Assembly (NCBI GenBank): GCA_009928665.1
Contig: SACF01000043.1
Coordinates: 1-37,597, forward strand
DNA: 37,597 nucleotides
Direction: 5' to 3'
Source: Alphaproteobacteria bacterium
GTDB lineage: Bacteria; Bacteroidota; Bacteroidia; Bacteroidales; FEN-979
This document shows, one piece after another, positions 16,389 to 24,776 of the stretch. Position numbers and translations under genes: made by a program. The notes below the pieces were generated by a model. It was given only the letters and a program-made list of their open reading frames with translations, was not told the origin of the DNA and did not search any database. Every line of letters begins with the position of its first letter. The first letter of the stretch is position 1.

Positions 16389-17567
16389 TCATTCTCCCAT
16401 TAATGCTTTCGTTGCTTCGTACCGGATGAGGTGATCTGCGATGACCAGGGCTGTCATGGCCTCGACGACCGGCAGAACCCGGGGAACCACGCAGACATCG
16501 TGACGACCGCTCCCTTTGAGGATAACGGATCGCCCCGCTTTATCGACGGTTTGCTGCGGTATCTTCAGGGAAGGGATCGGCTTGAATGCCACCCTGAAAA
16601 AGATCTCCTCACCATTTGAAATGCCTCCCTGGATTCCACCTGAACGATTGGTCGTGGTGCGGATCCTTCCCTCCTTAAAAGTGAATGGATCATTATGTTC
16701 AGATCCCCGCATGGATGCCGCTTCAAATCCCGATCCGTATTCAAATCCCCGCGCGGCATTGATGCTCATCACAGCCTGCGCCAGATCGGCCTGAAGCTTG
16801 TCGAAAACGGGTTCGCCAAGACCGGCAGGAACGCCGGTTACTGAACAAAAAACCACTGCCCCGGTTGAATCGCCCTCCGCCATCATTTGTTCCAGATAAT
16901 GCTGTACCACGGGATCCGAGCGTAAATAGCGGACCGGGGTGTGAATGCCGGTCTCCGGAGAGCGATAGGTACTCCGGGGTTTTTCGATGGAGGAGAATTC
17001 CCGGTCGGGTTGGTCAACTCCGGTTCCCGTCAATACACCGGGTAATCCGGCTGCAAGATCGGATGGTTCGCGGACAATCAGGAAGGGTCCGATCTGATCG
17101 GTTGACGCAACTACGCGGATCCCGGCTGAATTGAGCAATAACTTTGCAAATGCGCCTCCGGCCACACGTGCCAGGGTTTCGCGGGCCGACGCCCTTCCCC
17201 CGCCCCGGTGATCCCGTATCCCATACTTGTGTTGCCACGTGAAATCCGCGTGCGAAGGGCGGTAAATTTCACGAAGTTCATCGTAATCCTCACTCCGGTG
17301 ATCCCGGTTTTGAACCAAAAACGCGATGGGCGCTCCCGTACTCCTGCCCTCAAAGATCCCTGAAAGAATCTCAATCCGGTCGGTTTCACCCCGCGACGAA
17401 ATGCCGGAACTACCACCCGGCTTGCGCCGGTCGAGTTCCGATTGGATGAAATCGAGGGGTATCGGAATGTTGGGAGGAAATCCATCGAGTATCCCTCCTA
17501 CCGCCTCGCCGTGAGACTCGCCAAAAGTGGTCAGCACCAGTGCTTTGCCAAAGGAATTTCCGGACAT
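16389..17567 (-). CDS. aroC: chorismate synthase
   Basis: AroC eliminates phosphate from 5-enolpyruvylshikimate 3-phosphate to give chorismate, using reduced FMN. The 392-residue protein has the signatures GESHGEAVGGILDGFP near residue 17, RPSHADFTW, HRGGGRASARET and RHDVCVVPRVLPVVEAM. The flavin dependence is a loose functional link to the nearby riboflavin genes, not evidence of co-regulation. It lies 191 bases downstream of the DUF349 gene on the same strand. That spacer holds no array and no recognised gene. Its stop codon immediately abuts array R5. Confidence 0.96.
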   Translation of the reverse strand: MSGNSFGKALVLTTFGESHGEAVGGILDGFPPNIPIPLDFIQSELDRRKPGGSSGISSRGETDRIEILSGIFEGRSTGAPIAFLVQNRDHRSEDYDELREIYRPSHADFTWQHKYGIRDHRGGGRASARETLARVAGGAFAKLLLNSAGIRVVASTDQIGPFLIVREPSDLAAGLPGVLTGTGVDQPDREFSSIEKPRSTYRSPETGIHTPVRYLRSDPVVQHYLEQMMAEGDSTGAVVFCSVTGVPAGLGEPVFDKLQADLAQAVMSINAARGFEYGSGFEAASMRGSEHNDPFTFKEGRIRTTTNRSGGIQGGISNGEEIFFRVAFKPIPSLKIPQQTVDKAGRSVILKGSGRHDVCVVPRVLPVVEAMTALVIADHLIRYEATKALMGE

Positions 17568-17758
17568 GATTTCGATTTACGAATTAACATCTTTGATGGA
17601 TCGTAATAAGATAAAAGAGGTAAATGACATTTTGACCTGGTATTGGAGATTAGTCAGAATGCAGCAATAATGCGGATTTCCGAAGAACAGGCAGTGTATT
17701 GTCGATTTTTCGCCGCCGGGGTCTCTATCAGGAGGCGGAGAACGATTTAGCGTGTTGT

Positions 17759-20083
17759 TCAGGCCTGCTGGCGCAAAATCTTCATTTTAGCTTCGAGCAC
17801 TTTCAGCTCACTCTTGGCTTTGTTGATTTTGTTCTCAAATTCCTCTTTTACAATGGAAGCGCTCTTTGATTTGGCAAAAAACCCGATGTTGTTCTCCCAA
17901 AGCGTGATCTCCTCTTTCATCTTGGAGATCTTGTTGGCCAGGAACTCCCGTTCCTTCCCGATCACACGGTGGGCGTTCGGATCGCCTTTGAGGTGATCGA
18001 AGCGGGCCTGGTAATTGACCGTGCTGATCTCCACTTCACTGATTTTTAACTTATCCAGATGACCATTGATCAGGGTGCGGAATTCGTTGTGCAGCCTGTC
18101 CTTCTCTTTCATCGGAACATGGCCGATATCCGTCCACTCCCGTTGGAAATTCTTCAGAACCTCGAGGTTTGCGCTCTTATCCTCACCGAACTGGTACTCT
18201 TTCAAACGGTTCAGCAGATCGAGCTTTTTGTTGAGATTTTCACCTTCACTGGCCTGGATATTGGAGAAATAGGACTGTTTGGCGTTGAAGAACTCATCAC
18301 AGGCGCCGCGGAACCGTTTCCATATCTTGTCGGAATGTTTTCTCGGTACCGGCCCGATTTTCTTCCACTCGCCCTGGAGCCGGATAAGTTCGTTTGTCGT
18401 CTTTTTCCAGTCGTTACTTCCCTTCAATGCTTCCGCCTGCATGCACAATTCAACCTTCAGGTTATAGTTGTGTGTCTGCTGTTCCTTGAGCTTATCGAAG
18501 TATTCCTTCTTGTTGGCAAAGAAATTGTCGAGGGTCGATTTAAACCGGTTCCATATTTCAGCATTCACTTTCTGGGGAACGGGACCGATGTTCTTCCAAA
18601 TCTTCAGCAGATCATTGATTTTGTTGGTATTATCCTGCCAGTCACGGATCGAATCGTTGGGCTGACCTAAAACCACCTCACACTGTTCGCACAGGGCGGT
18701 TTTGGTCTCCAGATTCTTGTTCTGTTCATCCTCGATCATCGCGTAATGTTCGCGGCGGCGTTCGTTGATCTTATCGGTAGCGATTTTAAACCGCTCCCAG
18801 ATTTCATCTTTTTTATCGACCGGGACCGGACCGAGTTCTTTCCACTCTTCGTGATATTTCTGTAATTTTTTGAATGATCTGATGATGGATGACTCCAGGA
18901 GAAGCTCCTCGGTCTTTTCACACAGGGCTATTTTGGCCTCAAAGTTTTTCTTCAGATCCAGATCCTTAAGTTCTTTGTTCAGCTTTACCTTTTCGAAAAA
19001 TTTCTCGACGAGGAAATGGTAATTCTGCCAGAGGTTGTTGATCTCGGTACGGGGAACCATTCCGATCTCTTTCCAACGTTCCTGTAAGGTTTTGAATTCG
19101 TCGTAAGTCTTTTTGAGCGTCTCTTCCGAGTTAATGAGCACTTTCAGTTCCTCGAGAATCTCGAATTTCTTTTTCAGGTTCTCGGCCTTCTGGCGCTCCT
19201 GTTCTTCCGAATGGCGCGCTTTGTTCGCTTTATAAATATTGAACAGTTCATTAAAGCGGATATCGAGTTCGTCCTGTTCCGGGGCCAGTTCTTCCTTCGA
19301 TCCGCCCTCCTCCATGACAGCCTCATATTTTTTCAGGTTATCTTCCTTTTTCTTTTTCAGGAAGGCAACCTTGATAAGTGCGATCCGGGTCTTGGTCGCG
19401 TTAAAATCAGGTTCTTTCACCGCGGTTTCAAGCAGGTCGACCAATTCGGTACGGTTATACGTTTCGTAATTAAGTTCCTCTTCATGGGTGATCTGCTCCA
19501 CGGTTTCCTCCGTCACTTCATCAGGATGCTCCTCAAGAGTTTCTTCGAGCGACTCCGGCGATGTACCGGACACAGCCTGTTCTTCGGCCATTTCGACAGT
19601 CGGATCTGCCGGTTCGATGGATTCAGGGCCGGATTCTTCAGGTTGCTCCGGGAGTACCTCTGCTTCGGGAGTCGTCGACAACTCGGCAGTGACATCCACG
19701 GCCGGCTCCTCAGCCTCCGGGGATGATGTTTCTCCGGGAACGGCGTTTTCAACGTTTTCCTCCTGAACCGGGAGGGGTTCTTCACTCCCGGGTAAAACCA
19801 CCTCAGGGGCAGATCCGGCAACGGTTTCATCCACTGCGTTAACTGCCTCTGTTTCGCCGGAAAGATCGGATTCTGAATCAGCTTCAACAACAGGAACCTC
19901 TTCAGGTTCGGCTGCCTTATCGGCAACCCCGGTGGTCTGGTTTATTATTTCTGTCTGATCGGGATCAGTTGGGAGCGGGGAATTTGTATTTTCTGCAGTA
20001 ATTTCTACTGCGACAGCATTCTCCTCCAGTCCGGAATGTTCTTCCGGCTCAGGATTCTGAGGGACCTTCTTAGTTTTTTCCAT
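17759..20083 (-). CDS. DUF349 repeat protein with an acidic disordered N-terminal region
   Basis: This 774-residue protein has two parts. Residues 1 to about 205 are low-complexity and acidic (Glu, Pro, Ser, Val, Thr rich), likely disordered. The rest is alpha-helical, with five DUF349-type repeats spaced about 80 residues apart and marked by RWKEIGMVP (about 338), EWKELGPVP (418), IWKNIGPVP (498), EWKKIGPVP (577) and EWTDIGHVP (654). Each is followed by a W/F-x-R-F/F-K basic helix. The C terminus is a Lys/Glu-rich coiled-coil-like segment. The function of DUF349 is not established in my knowledge. No signal peptide is seen, so it is probably cytoplasmic. Confidence 0.85.
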   Translation of the reverse strand: MEKTKKVPQNPEPEEHSGLEENAVAVEITAENTNSPLPTDPDQTEIINQTTGVADKAAEPEEVPVVEADSESDLSGETEAVNAVDETVAGSAPEVVLPGSEEPLPVQEENVENAVPGETSSPEAEEPAVDVTAELSTTPEAEVLPEQPEESGPESIEPADPTVEMAEEQAVSGTSPESLEETLEEHPDEVTEETVEQITHEEELNYETYNRTELVDLLETAVKEPDFNATKTRIALIKVAFLKKKKEDNLKKYEAVMEEGGSKEELAPEQDELDIRFNELFNIYKANKARHSEEQERQKAENLKKKFEILEELKVLINSEETLKKTYDEFKTLQERWKEIGMVPRTEINNLWQNYHFLVEKFFEKVKLNKELKDLDLKKNFEAKIALCEKTEELLLESSIIRSFKKLQKYHEEWKELGPVPVDKKDEIWERFKIATDKINERRREHYAMIEDEQNKNLETKTALCEQCEVVLGQPNDSIRDWQDNTNKINDLLKIWKNIGPVPQKVNAEIWNRFKSTLDNFFANKKEYFDKLKEQQTHNYNLKVELCMQAEALKGSNDWKKTTNELIRLQGEWKKIGPVPRKHSDKIWKRFRGACDEFFNAKQSYFSNIQASEGENLNKKLDLLNRLKEYQFGEDKSANLEVLKNFQREWTDIGHVPMKEKDRLHNEFRTLINGHLDKLKISEVEISTVNYQARFDHLKGDPNAHRVIGKEREFLANKISKMKEEITLWENNIGFFAKSKSASIVKEEFENKINKAKSELKVLEAKMKILRQQA

Positions 20084-20162
20084 TCGTTGTTAATCATCCT
20101 TTTTAATAATACAATCTTGAGAGTCCGACTTTCGCCGGTAAATTCTGTTTCATAATGAGGGG

Positions 20163-20195
20163 CAAAAATAACAATTATTTCAAAACCAAAACAAA
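20163..20195 (-). promoter_or_regulatory. promoter of the DUF349 gene
   Basis: On the minus strand TTTG (20195-20192) is followed after 21 bases by TATTTTTG (20170-20163), fitting the Bacteroidota TTTG / TAnnTTTG pair. The leader would be about 75 bases. Confidence 0.6.
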
Positions 20196-20201
20196 AAACG
20201 C

Positions 20202-22511
20202 TTACGGCATAGCCCTCTTGTTAAATATCAGGTACCCGATGTTAAAGTTGAGGGTGACGGTTTCGGGGTATTTATCGAAATAATTGGCCACAATACTGAG
20301 CGGACCGATCGGACTGTGATAGACCAGAGCAGTGGAAGCCATATAGGAACGTCGGCCAAACAGCGGTCCGAAATAAGCCGTGTAGTCATCCTGGTTCTCA
20401 AGGATTTCACGATAGGGTTGAAAAATGTACCCTTCGAGCCGGTATTCGATCTTTTTATAAACCCGAAGCACGATCTTCAGTCCTGCTGCGGCATAGCTCT
20501 GGGCACGGAATGAGGGAAGAAAGTACGTCTGGGATTCAGGCACCGGTTGAAAAGCGCTCGCGTACAACAAACTGGAGACATAATTGGAGAACAGCGGCTG
20601 ATCCGAGATCACCGCCTCGCCGTAAAATCCCAGTTTCAGGGGTCCGAAAGTCTCAAAATAGTTATCATACAAAAATCTCAACCTGAACCAGCTTCGGAAA
20701 TGGGTCACCGGCATCCTGCTCTTGGCCGTGGAACCGGGAATCATGTCCTCTTTCCCATTGAAGTAGCCAAGGTCGATCATCAGTCGGACCCCGGCTGAGG
20801 GATATTGTTTACGATTGAGGCTGTTCAGGTCGAAAGTAATCGAGGGTGAGATAAACCGAAAAGTAGTCTGATCTGCAGTATCAGTGCGTGAAAAAATATT
20901 ACTCTGATAATATCTTTTATTGGTGTAAGCGTCGGTAAACCCCGCCATTACTTTCCCGTTGGCAGTGGCCGGTATCCCGATCCTGACATCACCGAAATAC
21001 TCCCCTTCGATGATGTAGTTCGGAGTTTTATCATCGAAAAAGAAACTGGTGCTCATGAAAAAGTTAAAATGGTTGTACGTGTAAGCGGCCTCAATGAACC
21101 AGGGGACCTTTGAATTAAAATCGATACGACCGCCCAGTTTTGCTGCGCTGTATATCCGTCCGAAATAGCCGTTCATATAAAACCGGAGTCCTTTCGTCCA
21201 AAGATATTTATAATCGATTTGCAGGAAGGCTTCGCTGGTGTTGGCCAGGGAGAAATTCCCTCCGAATGCGGCACCGAAATTATCAGCCTTCTTGATATCC
21301 AGGTAAAGATCGAAAAAGCCGGTGGTGGGGTTATACCGTGCAACGGGAAAAATATTCTGGATAAAACCTTCGCTCACGAACCTGAAATATTCGTGTTTGA
21401 GTTCTTCCAGCGTCACCGTTGGTTCTCCGTGTTTCAGAATCTTCCGGATGTACCGTTCCTGTGTTTTATTCATACCGGTAACGTGAATCGAGTCAAATCG
21501 TATCGCGGGCTTATGGGCATTGAAGGAAGCCCTTTTACGCTGCATGTTTTCAGTTGAAACGGAATCGCGAACATACTTTCTGATCTCGGGCATTTTTCTC
21601 ATGGCGGCTTTGTACCCGCTGTCGGAAAGTTCACGGGTATGCGAAAAATCGAGCGCACTGATGACCGGGATAGCGGGGGTGATCATTACCGATCCGGGAT
21701 AGCGGATCGTATCGCTCTGGCTTTCCATCAGCATGGAGAGGATCTGTGAAACAACATCATCACGGTCGGGTTTCTTGTACCGTTGTGCCACCCGGCTCCC
21801 GATGATCACATCGGGATGAAAATTGCTGAACATGACATCGCAGGGAAAATTGTTATACATGCCGCCGTCAAAAACCAGTCGGTTATTAAGCACTACCGGA
21901 TTGAACACCAGTGGGATGCTCATCGAACCGCGGACCGCAGCGCTCAGGTCGCCATGTTGCAGAATCAACGGTTTGGTTGAGTCGATGTCGGCGACCACAC
22001 AACGAAACGGTACCATCAGGCTGTCGAAATTCCCTTTGCACACGGCGCCCGCCTGCGAAAAAATGTGCATCAAATGAAAGTCGATGTCAAAAGTATTGAT
22101 CAGGTGGGTGGGCAACAGGGCGGTAAGCTTCTTGTTGAAATTGAAGTTGGTTGAAACCCAGGATGCATTGGGATCCTCCTTCCAGAAATAGTAGGTATAA
22201 TCTTCGTCGGTCGCTCCCGTAGCCCATCGCTGGAACTCCCGGGAACTCATGAGATCCTCAATTTCCTTCAGCGTATAGCCGCTGGCGTACATCGCCCCGA
22301 CAATAGCCCCGATCGAAGTGCCGGCTATATAATCGATCGGGATACCCTGCTCTTCGAGGGCTTTGAGAACCCCGATATGCGCACCCCCCTTTGCAGCCCC
22401 GCCACTGAGCACCACGCCGACTTTCTGCGCATAAGAGGAATTAACAATTGATAATTGACAAATGACAATTATAAAAAAAATGATGGTAAGGTATCGTAGG
22501 ATGTTTCTCAC
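20202..22511 (-). CDS. patatin-like phospholipase with C-terminal outer-membrane barrel (type Vd-like)
   Basis: The 769-residue protein starts with a signal peptide (cleavage near SYAQ, residue 29). The patatin domain (about 30-300) has the oxyanion segment SGGAAKGGAHIG, the nucleophile S66 in GTSIGA and DGG in VFDGGMYNNFP. A POTRA-like linker (about 335-400, FDSIHVTGMNKTQERYIRKIL) leads into a beta-rich C-terminal region (about 410-769) with aromatic-ended strands, as in BamA/Omp85 barrels. This matches the PlpD/FplA architecture of type Vd secretion; the length is also similar. The barrel assignment is from pattern, not structure. Residues of about 14-24 of the signal peptide are encoded by repeat words. 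It is preceded by TATCTTTG at 22538-22545 (minus). Confidence 0.85.
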   Translation of the reverse strand: MRNILRYLTIIFFIIVICQLSIVNSSYAQKVGVVLSGGAAKGGAHIGVLKALEEQGIPIDYIAGTSIGAIVGAMYASGYTLKEIEDLMSSREFQRWATGATDEDYTYYFWKEDPNASWVSTNFNFNKKLTALLPTHLINTFDIDFHLMHIFSQAGAVCKGNFDSLMVPFRCVVADIDSTKPLILQHGDLSAAVRGSMSIPLVFNPVVLNNRLVFDGGMYNNFPCDVMFSNFHPDVIIGSRVAQRYKKPDRDDVVSQILSMLMESQSDTIRYPGSVMITPAIPVISALDFSHTRELSDSGYKAAMRKMPEIRKYVRDSVSTENMQRKRASFNAHKPAIRFDSIHVTGMNKTQERYIRKILKHGEPTVTLEELKHEYFRFVSEGFIQNIFPVARYNPTTGFFDLYLDIKKADNFGAAFGGNFSLANTSEAFLQIDYKYLWTKGLRFYMNGYFGRIYSAAKLGGRIDFNSKVPWFIEAAYTYNHFNFFMSTSFFFDDKTPNYIIEGEYFGDVRIGIPATANGKVMAGFTDAYTNKRYYQSNIFSRTDTADQTTFRFISPSITFDLNSLNRKQYPSAGVRLMIDLGYFNGKEDMIPGSTAKSRMPVTHFRSWFRLRFLYDNYFETFGPLKLGFYGEAVISDQPLFSNYVSSLLYASAFQPVPESQTYFLPSFRAQSYAAAGLKIVLRVYKKIEYRLEGYIFQPYREILENQDDYTAYFGPLFGRRSYMASTALVYHSPIGPLSIVANYFDKYPETVTLNFNIGYLIFNKRAMP
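22441..22470 (-). repeat. A-type repeat units inside the patatin signal-peptide codons
   Basis: Plus-strand ACAATTGATAATTGACAAATGACAATT units lie within the 5' coding part of the patatin gene. They encode ICQLSIVNS within the hydrophobic part of the signal peptide. The open frame is kept. Confidence 0.75.
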
Positions 22512-22537
22512 CAGAACTACTGATTCATCTTAAAAAC

Positions 22538-22545
22538 CAAAGATA
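22538..22545 (-). promoter_or_regulatory. -7 promoter element TATCTTTG upstream of the patatin gene
   Basis: The minus strand reads TATCTTTG 27 bases before the start codon, an exact TAnnTTTG match. No clear -33 box was found. Confidence 0.45.
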
Positions 22546-22604
22546 ATCTTTACCCGGAAAAATGCCTCCCTTCATCGCAGAACACTGATCTAACCAACAA
22601 TATC

Positions 22605-22714
22605 AATCTTCAACTGTCCGTCTTCCGTTTTCAATTTTCCATTGTCCATTGTCAGTTGTCCATTGTCCGTCTTCCATTGTCCATTGTCAATTTTCCATTG
22701 TCAATTGTCAATTT
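22605..22714 (+). repeat. modular repeat array R7 (E-A) at the 3' end of the PLP-enzyme gene
   Basis: On the plus strand CAACTGTCCGTCTTCCGTTT and TTTTCAATTTTCC (E) are followed by repeated CCATTGTCCATTGTC, CAGTTGTCC and CAATTGTCAATTTT (A) units. The array runs into the last codons of the minus-strand gene and supplies its stop. The 189-base spacer to the patatin gene otherwise holds only that gene's -7 element. Confidence 0.82.
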
Positions 22715-23888
22715 TCTGCAACGCTTGTTCCAGATCAGCGATGATATCCTCCGCCTCTTCAATGCCGACTGACAGCCGTACGAGTTCATCGCTGATGCCA
22801 CCCTCTTTTTTGGCTGCTGCCGAGAGTTTGCTGTGGGTCATCGATGCCGGGTGCTGGATGAGGGTTTCGATACCGCCGAGCGAAACCGCGAGGACACAAA
22901 GCTGAACCTCGTTCATAAGCCGTTTTCCGGCCGGCAATCCGCCCTTCAGACCAAAACTCATCATCGCCCCGGGTCCCCGCATCATTTTTTTCCCGAGTTC
23001 ATACTGCGGATGCGATTTCAGACCGGGATACATGACCCACGCGACTTTGGGATGATTTTCTAAGAACGCGGCCACTTTCATGGCATTTTCCTGGGCCCGG
23101 TCGATCCGGAGCGCTAATGTTTTCAATCCGCGGCGGGTCAGGAAAGCCTGGTGGGGATCCATGTTGCATCCCAGCGTCACCATCATCTGACGCACCTTTT
23201 TGTAATCGGTTTCATTTTTTGTGACGATTATTCCACCCACGATGTCGGCATGACCGTTTAAAAATTTCGTAAGGGAATGAAGCACCACGTCGGCGCCCAT
23301 GTCAAGCGGACTCTGAAGGTATGGACTGCAGAAAGTATTGTCGACGCATACCGGGATGTTGTGCCGGTGGGCCAGTTCGCATATGGCCGGGATATCGGAG
23401 ATTCCGATTGTGGGATTGGCCGGGGTCTCCAGATAAATCAACGCGGTTTCGGGCCGGATGGCATTTTCGACCTGTTTCAGATCGGTGGTATCCACATAGG
23501 TCGAGGCCACTCCGAACCGTGAAAATGTGTTTTCGATGATCCCGCGTGATGGTCCGTAAACGGCATTGTGGCTGAGAATATGTTTTCCGGCGCCCAGATA
23601 AGCCATGTAGACCGTATTAACTGCTCCCATACCGGAGGAACACCCGATCCCGTCGAATCCATGTTCCAGTTCTGCAATGGTTTTTTCCAGATCACGGATG
23701 GTCGGATTTCCGATCCGGGTGTAGATGAATCCATCACTTTCACCTGCAAAACAGGCAGCGCCATGGTCGGCCGACTCGAAGGCGAAGGTCGAGGTCTGGT
23801 AGATGGGAGTTGTTACGCTTCCCAGGGGGTCCTTCGGACCGGCCCCGTGGACGAGCTTCGAATTGAAGCCTGAAGGTTTGTGTTTCAT
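22701..23888 (-). CDS. Cys/Met metabolism PLP-dependent enzyme (cystathionine gamma-synthase/lyase or methionine gamma-lyase)
   Basis: This trans-sulfuration-family enzyme of 395 residues has the PLP lysine K208 in LHSLTKFLNGHAD, D183 in CVDNTFCSPY, Y57-x-R59 in FIYTRIGNPT and SSGMGAV for phosphate binding. At the position where methionine gamma-lyases usually have a Cys after the Tyr-Gly (YGC), this protein has YGPS, so a specific activity should not be assumed. The C-terminal DN residues and the TGA stop lie within array R7. It lies 139 bases downstream of osmC on the same strand. That spacer has an AT-rich palindrome at 23917-23933. Confidence 0.85.
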   Translation of the reverse strand: MKHKPSGFNSKLVHGAGPKDPLGSVTTPIYQTSTFAFESADHGAACFAGESDGFIYTRIGNPTIRDLEKTIAELEHGFDGIGCSSGMGAVNTVYMAYLGAGKHILSHNAVYGPSRGIIENTFSRFGVASTYVDTTDLKQVENAIRPETALIYLETPANPTIGISDIPAICELAHRHNIPVCVDNTFCSPYLQSPLDMGADVVLHSLTKFLNGHADIVGGIIVTKNETDYKKVRQMMVTLGCNMDPHQAFLTRRGLKTLALRIDRAQENAMKVAAFLENHPKVAWVMYPGLKSHPQYELGKKMMRGPGAMMSFGLKGGLPAGKRLMNEVQLCVLAVSLGGIETLIQHPASMTHSKLSAAAKKEGGISDELVRLSVGIEEAEDIIADLEQALQKIDN

Positions 23889-23916
23889 TTGTTAATAATT
23901 TTACATTTCATTGGCC

Positions 23917-23933
23917 AAATGGAATATCCATTT
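23917..23933. promoter_or_regulatory. palindrome AAATGGA-ATA-TCCATTT upstream of the PLP-enzyme gene
   Basis: A perfect 7-bp inverted repeat with a 3-base centre lies about 30-45 bases before the start codon of the minus-strand gene. A related half (ATGGAATATC) recurs at about 24009-24018. It could be an operator or a weak hairpin; no regulator is evident nearby. Confidence 0.3.
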
Positions 23934-24027
23934 TTATCATTCGCGATTTGCATGAACCTGATTCCTATGGATATTTCATGTGTTATTGATTTTATTTTCA
24001 CTGATCAGATGGAATATCTGTAATTTT

Positions 24028-24429
24028 TCAGGAATTGCGGCGTACGATGGTGATTTCATTCTCAATATCGGGATGGAGGTGGCGTTTCACGGCGCAAAGC
24101 GATGCAGTACGGATGACCGCCTCATCGTATTGTGCAGGAAAATCGGCCGGCACGTTGATCTTCATAATGAATTTTCCGATCATTTTTTTGACTGGATCAA
24201 ACAGGCCATCCATATCGATGGTAATGGAATCGGCCATTATACCACGCTGATCGCAGAATCCTTTGACATAGATCCCGGCGCAGGTTCCCAGTGAAGCCAG
24301 GAATAAGGAAAAGGGCGAAGGAGCCGAGTTGTCGCCTCCCGACTGGGCAGGTTGATCCGTAAAGACGGTGAATCCGTCGATAAGGGCATTGACCTTTTTA
24401 TTGCCGTCGAAATATACTTGTACTGACAT
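24028..24429 (-). CDS. OsmC/Ohr-family protein
   Basis: The 133-residue protein belongs to the OsmC superfamily, whose members reduce organic peroxides with two cysteines or serve related roles. The conserved helix has PSPFSLFLASLGTCAG with C50, and the second Cys is C112 in SLCAVKRHL. The spacing fits the family. It is small and cytosolic. The adjacent PLP sulfur-metabolism gene lies downstream on the same strand. The leader upstream is long and GC-rich with possible hairpins (24430-24575). Confidence 0.88.
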   Translation of the reverse strand: MSVQVYFDGNKKVNALIDGFTVFTDQPAQSGGDNSAPSPFSLFLASLGTCAGIYVKGFCDQRGIMADSITIDMDGLFDPVKKMIGKFIMKINVPADFPAQYDEAVIRTASLCAVKRHLHPDIENEITIVRRNS

Positions 24430-24572
24430 ATAACTTAAGATTTAAACTGATACAAACAACATCCCGCATTCTGATCGCTGAATCCCGGTTTTCGCAGCCG
24501 GGTCAGGAAGTTCAAATGGTCCTTCCCGTGTGGCTGATCCGGAGTGAGGCTTACGGAATCCGGGCAAAGATA
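24430..24572 (-). other. long GC-rich leader of osmC with potential hairpins; -7 element at 24565-24572
   Basis: The 347-base divergent spacer 24430-24776 holds no supported gene. On the minus strand TATCTTTG (24572-24565) is a promoter match. The following ~130 bases contain complementary segments: CCCGG/CCGGG around GCGAAAA (about 24484-24504), GGAAG/CTTCC (about 24508-24526), and CCGGAT/ATCCGG. They could fold as a cis-acting RNA. I do not recognise a known riboswitch class in it. Confidence 0.35.
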
Positions 24573-24697
24573 GTAAATTCTTCCGAAAGGGGTCAGGGAC
24601 CGGGATAGGTAACGCCGGTTCATTAAGTTCAAATGCCGGTTCATCGAGTAAATGGCCTTAAAAATCGAAAAACGGGATGGTGATGGCCGAAAGTAAA

Positions 24698-24705
24698 TAT
24701 CTTTG
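24698..24705 (+). promoter_or_regulatory. -7 promoter element TATCTTTG of the S41 protease gene
   Basis: An exact TAnnTTTG match lies 72 bases before the ATG of the protease gene. No -33 box was identified at the expected distance. Confidence 0.5.
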
Positions 24706-24776
24706 CTTCAGATCGGCCGGATATGTTAATCCGGTAATCTTTCCGATAATTTCCGATACAAACCAAATCCGATACC

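Noticed and set aside
17680..17745. GCCGCC/GGCGG inverted repeat between the DUF349 and aroC genes as a terminator
   Set aside because: The stem is short, the loop is long and no T-tract follows on the coding strand.
19211..19726. 171-residue open frame opposite the DUF349 gene
   Set aside because: It is a shadow of the acidic and helical coding sequence on the other strand.
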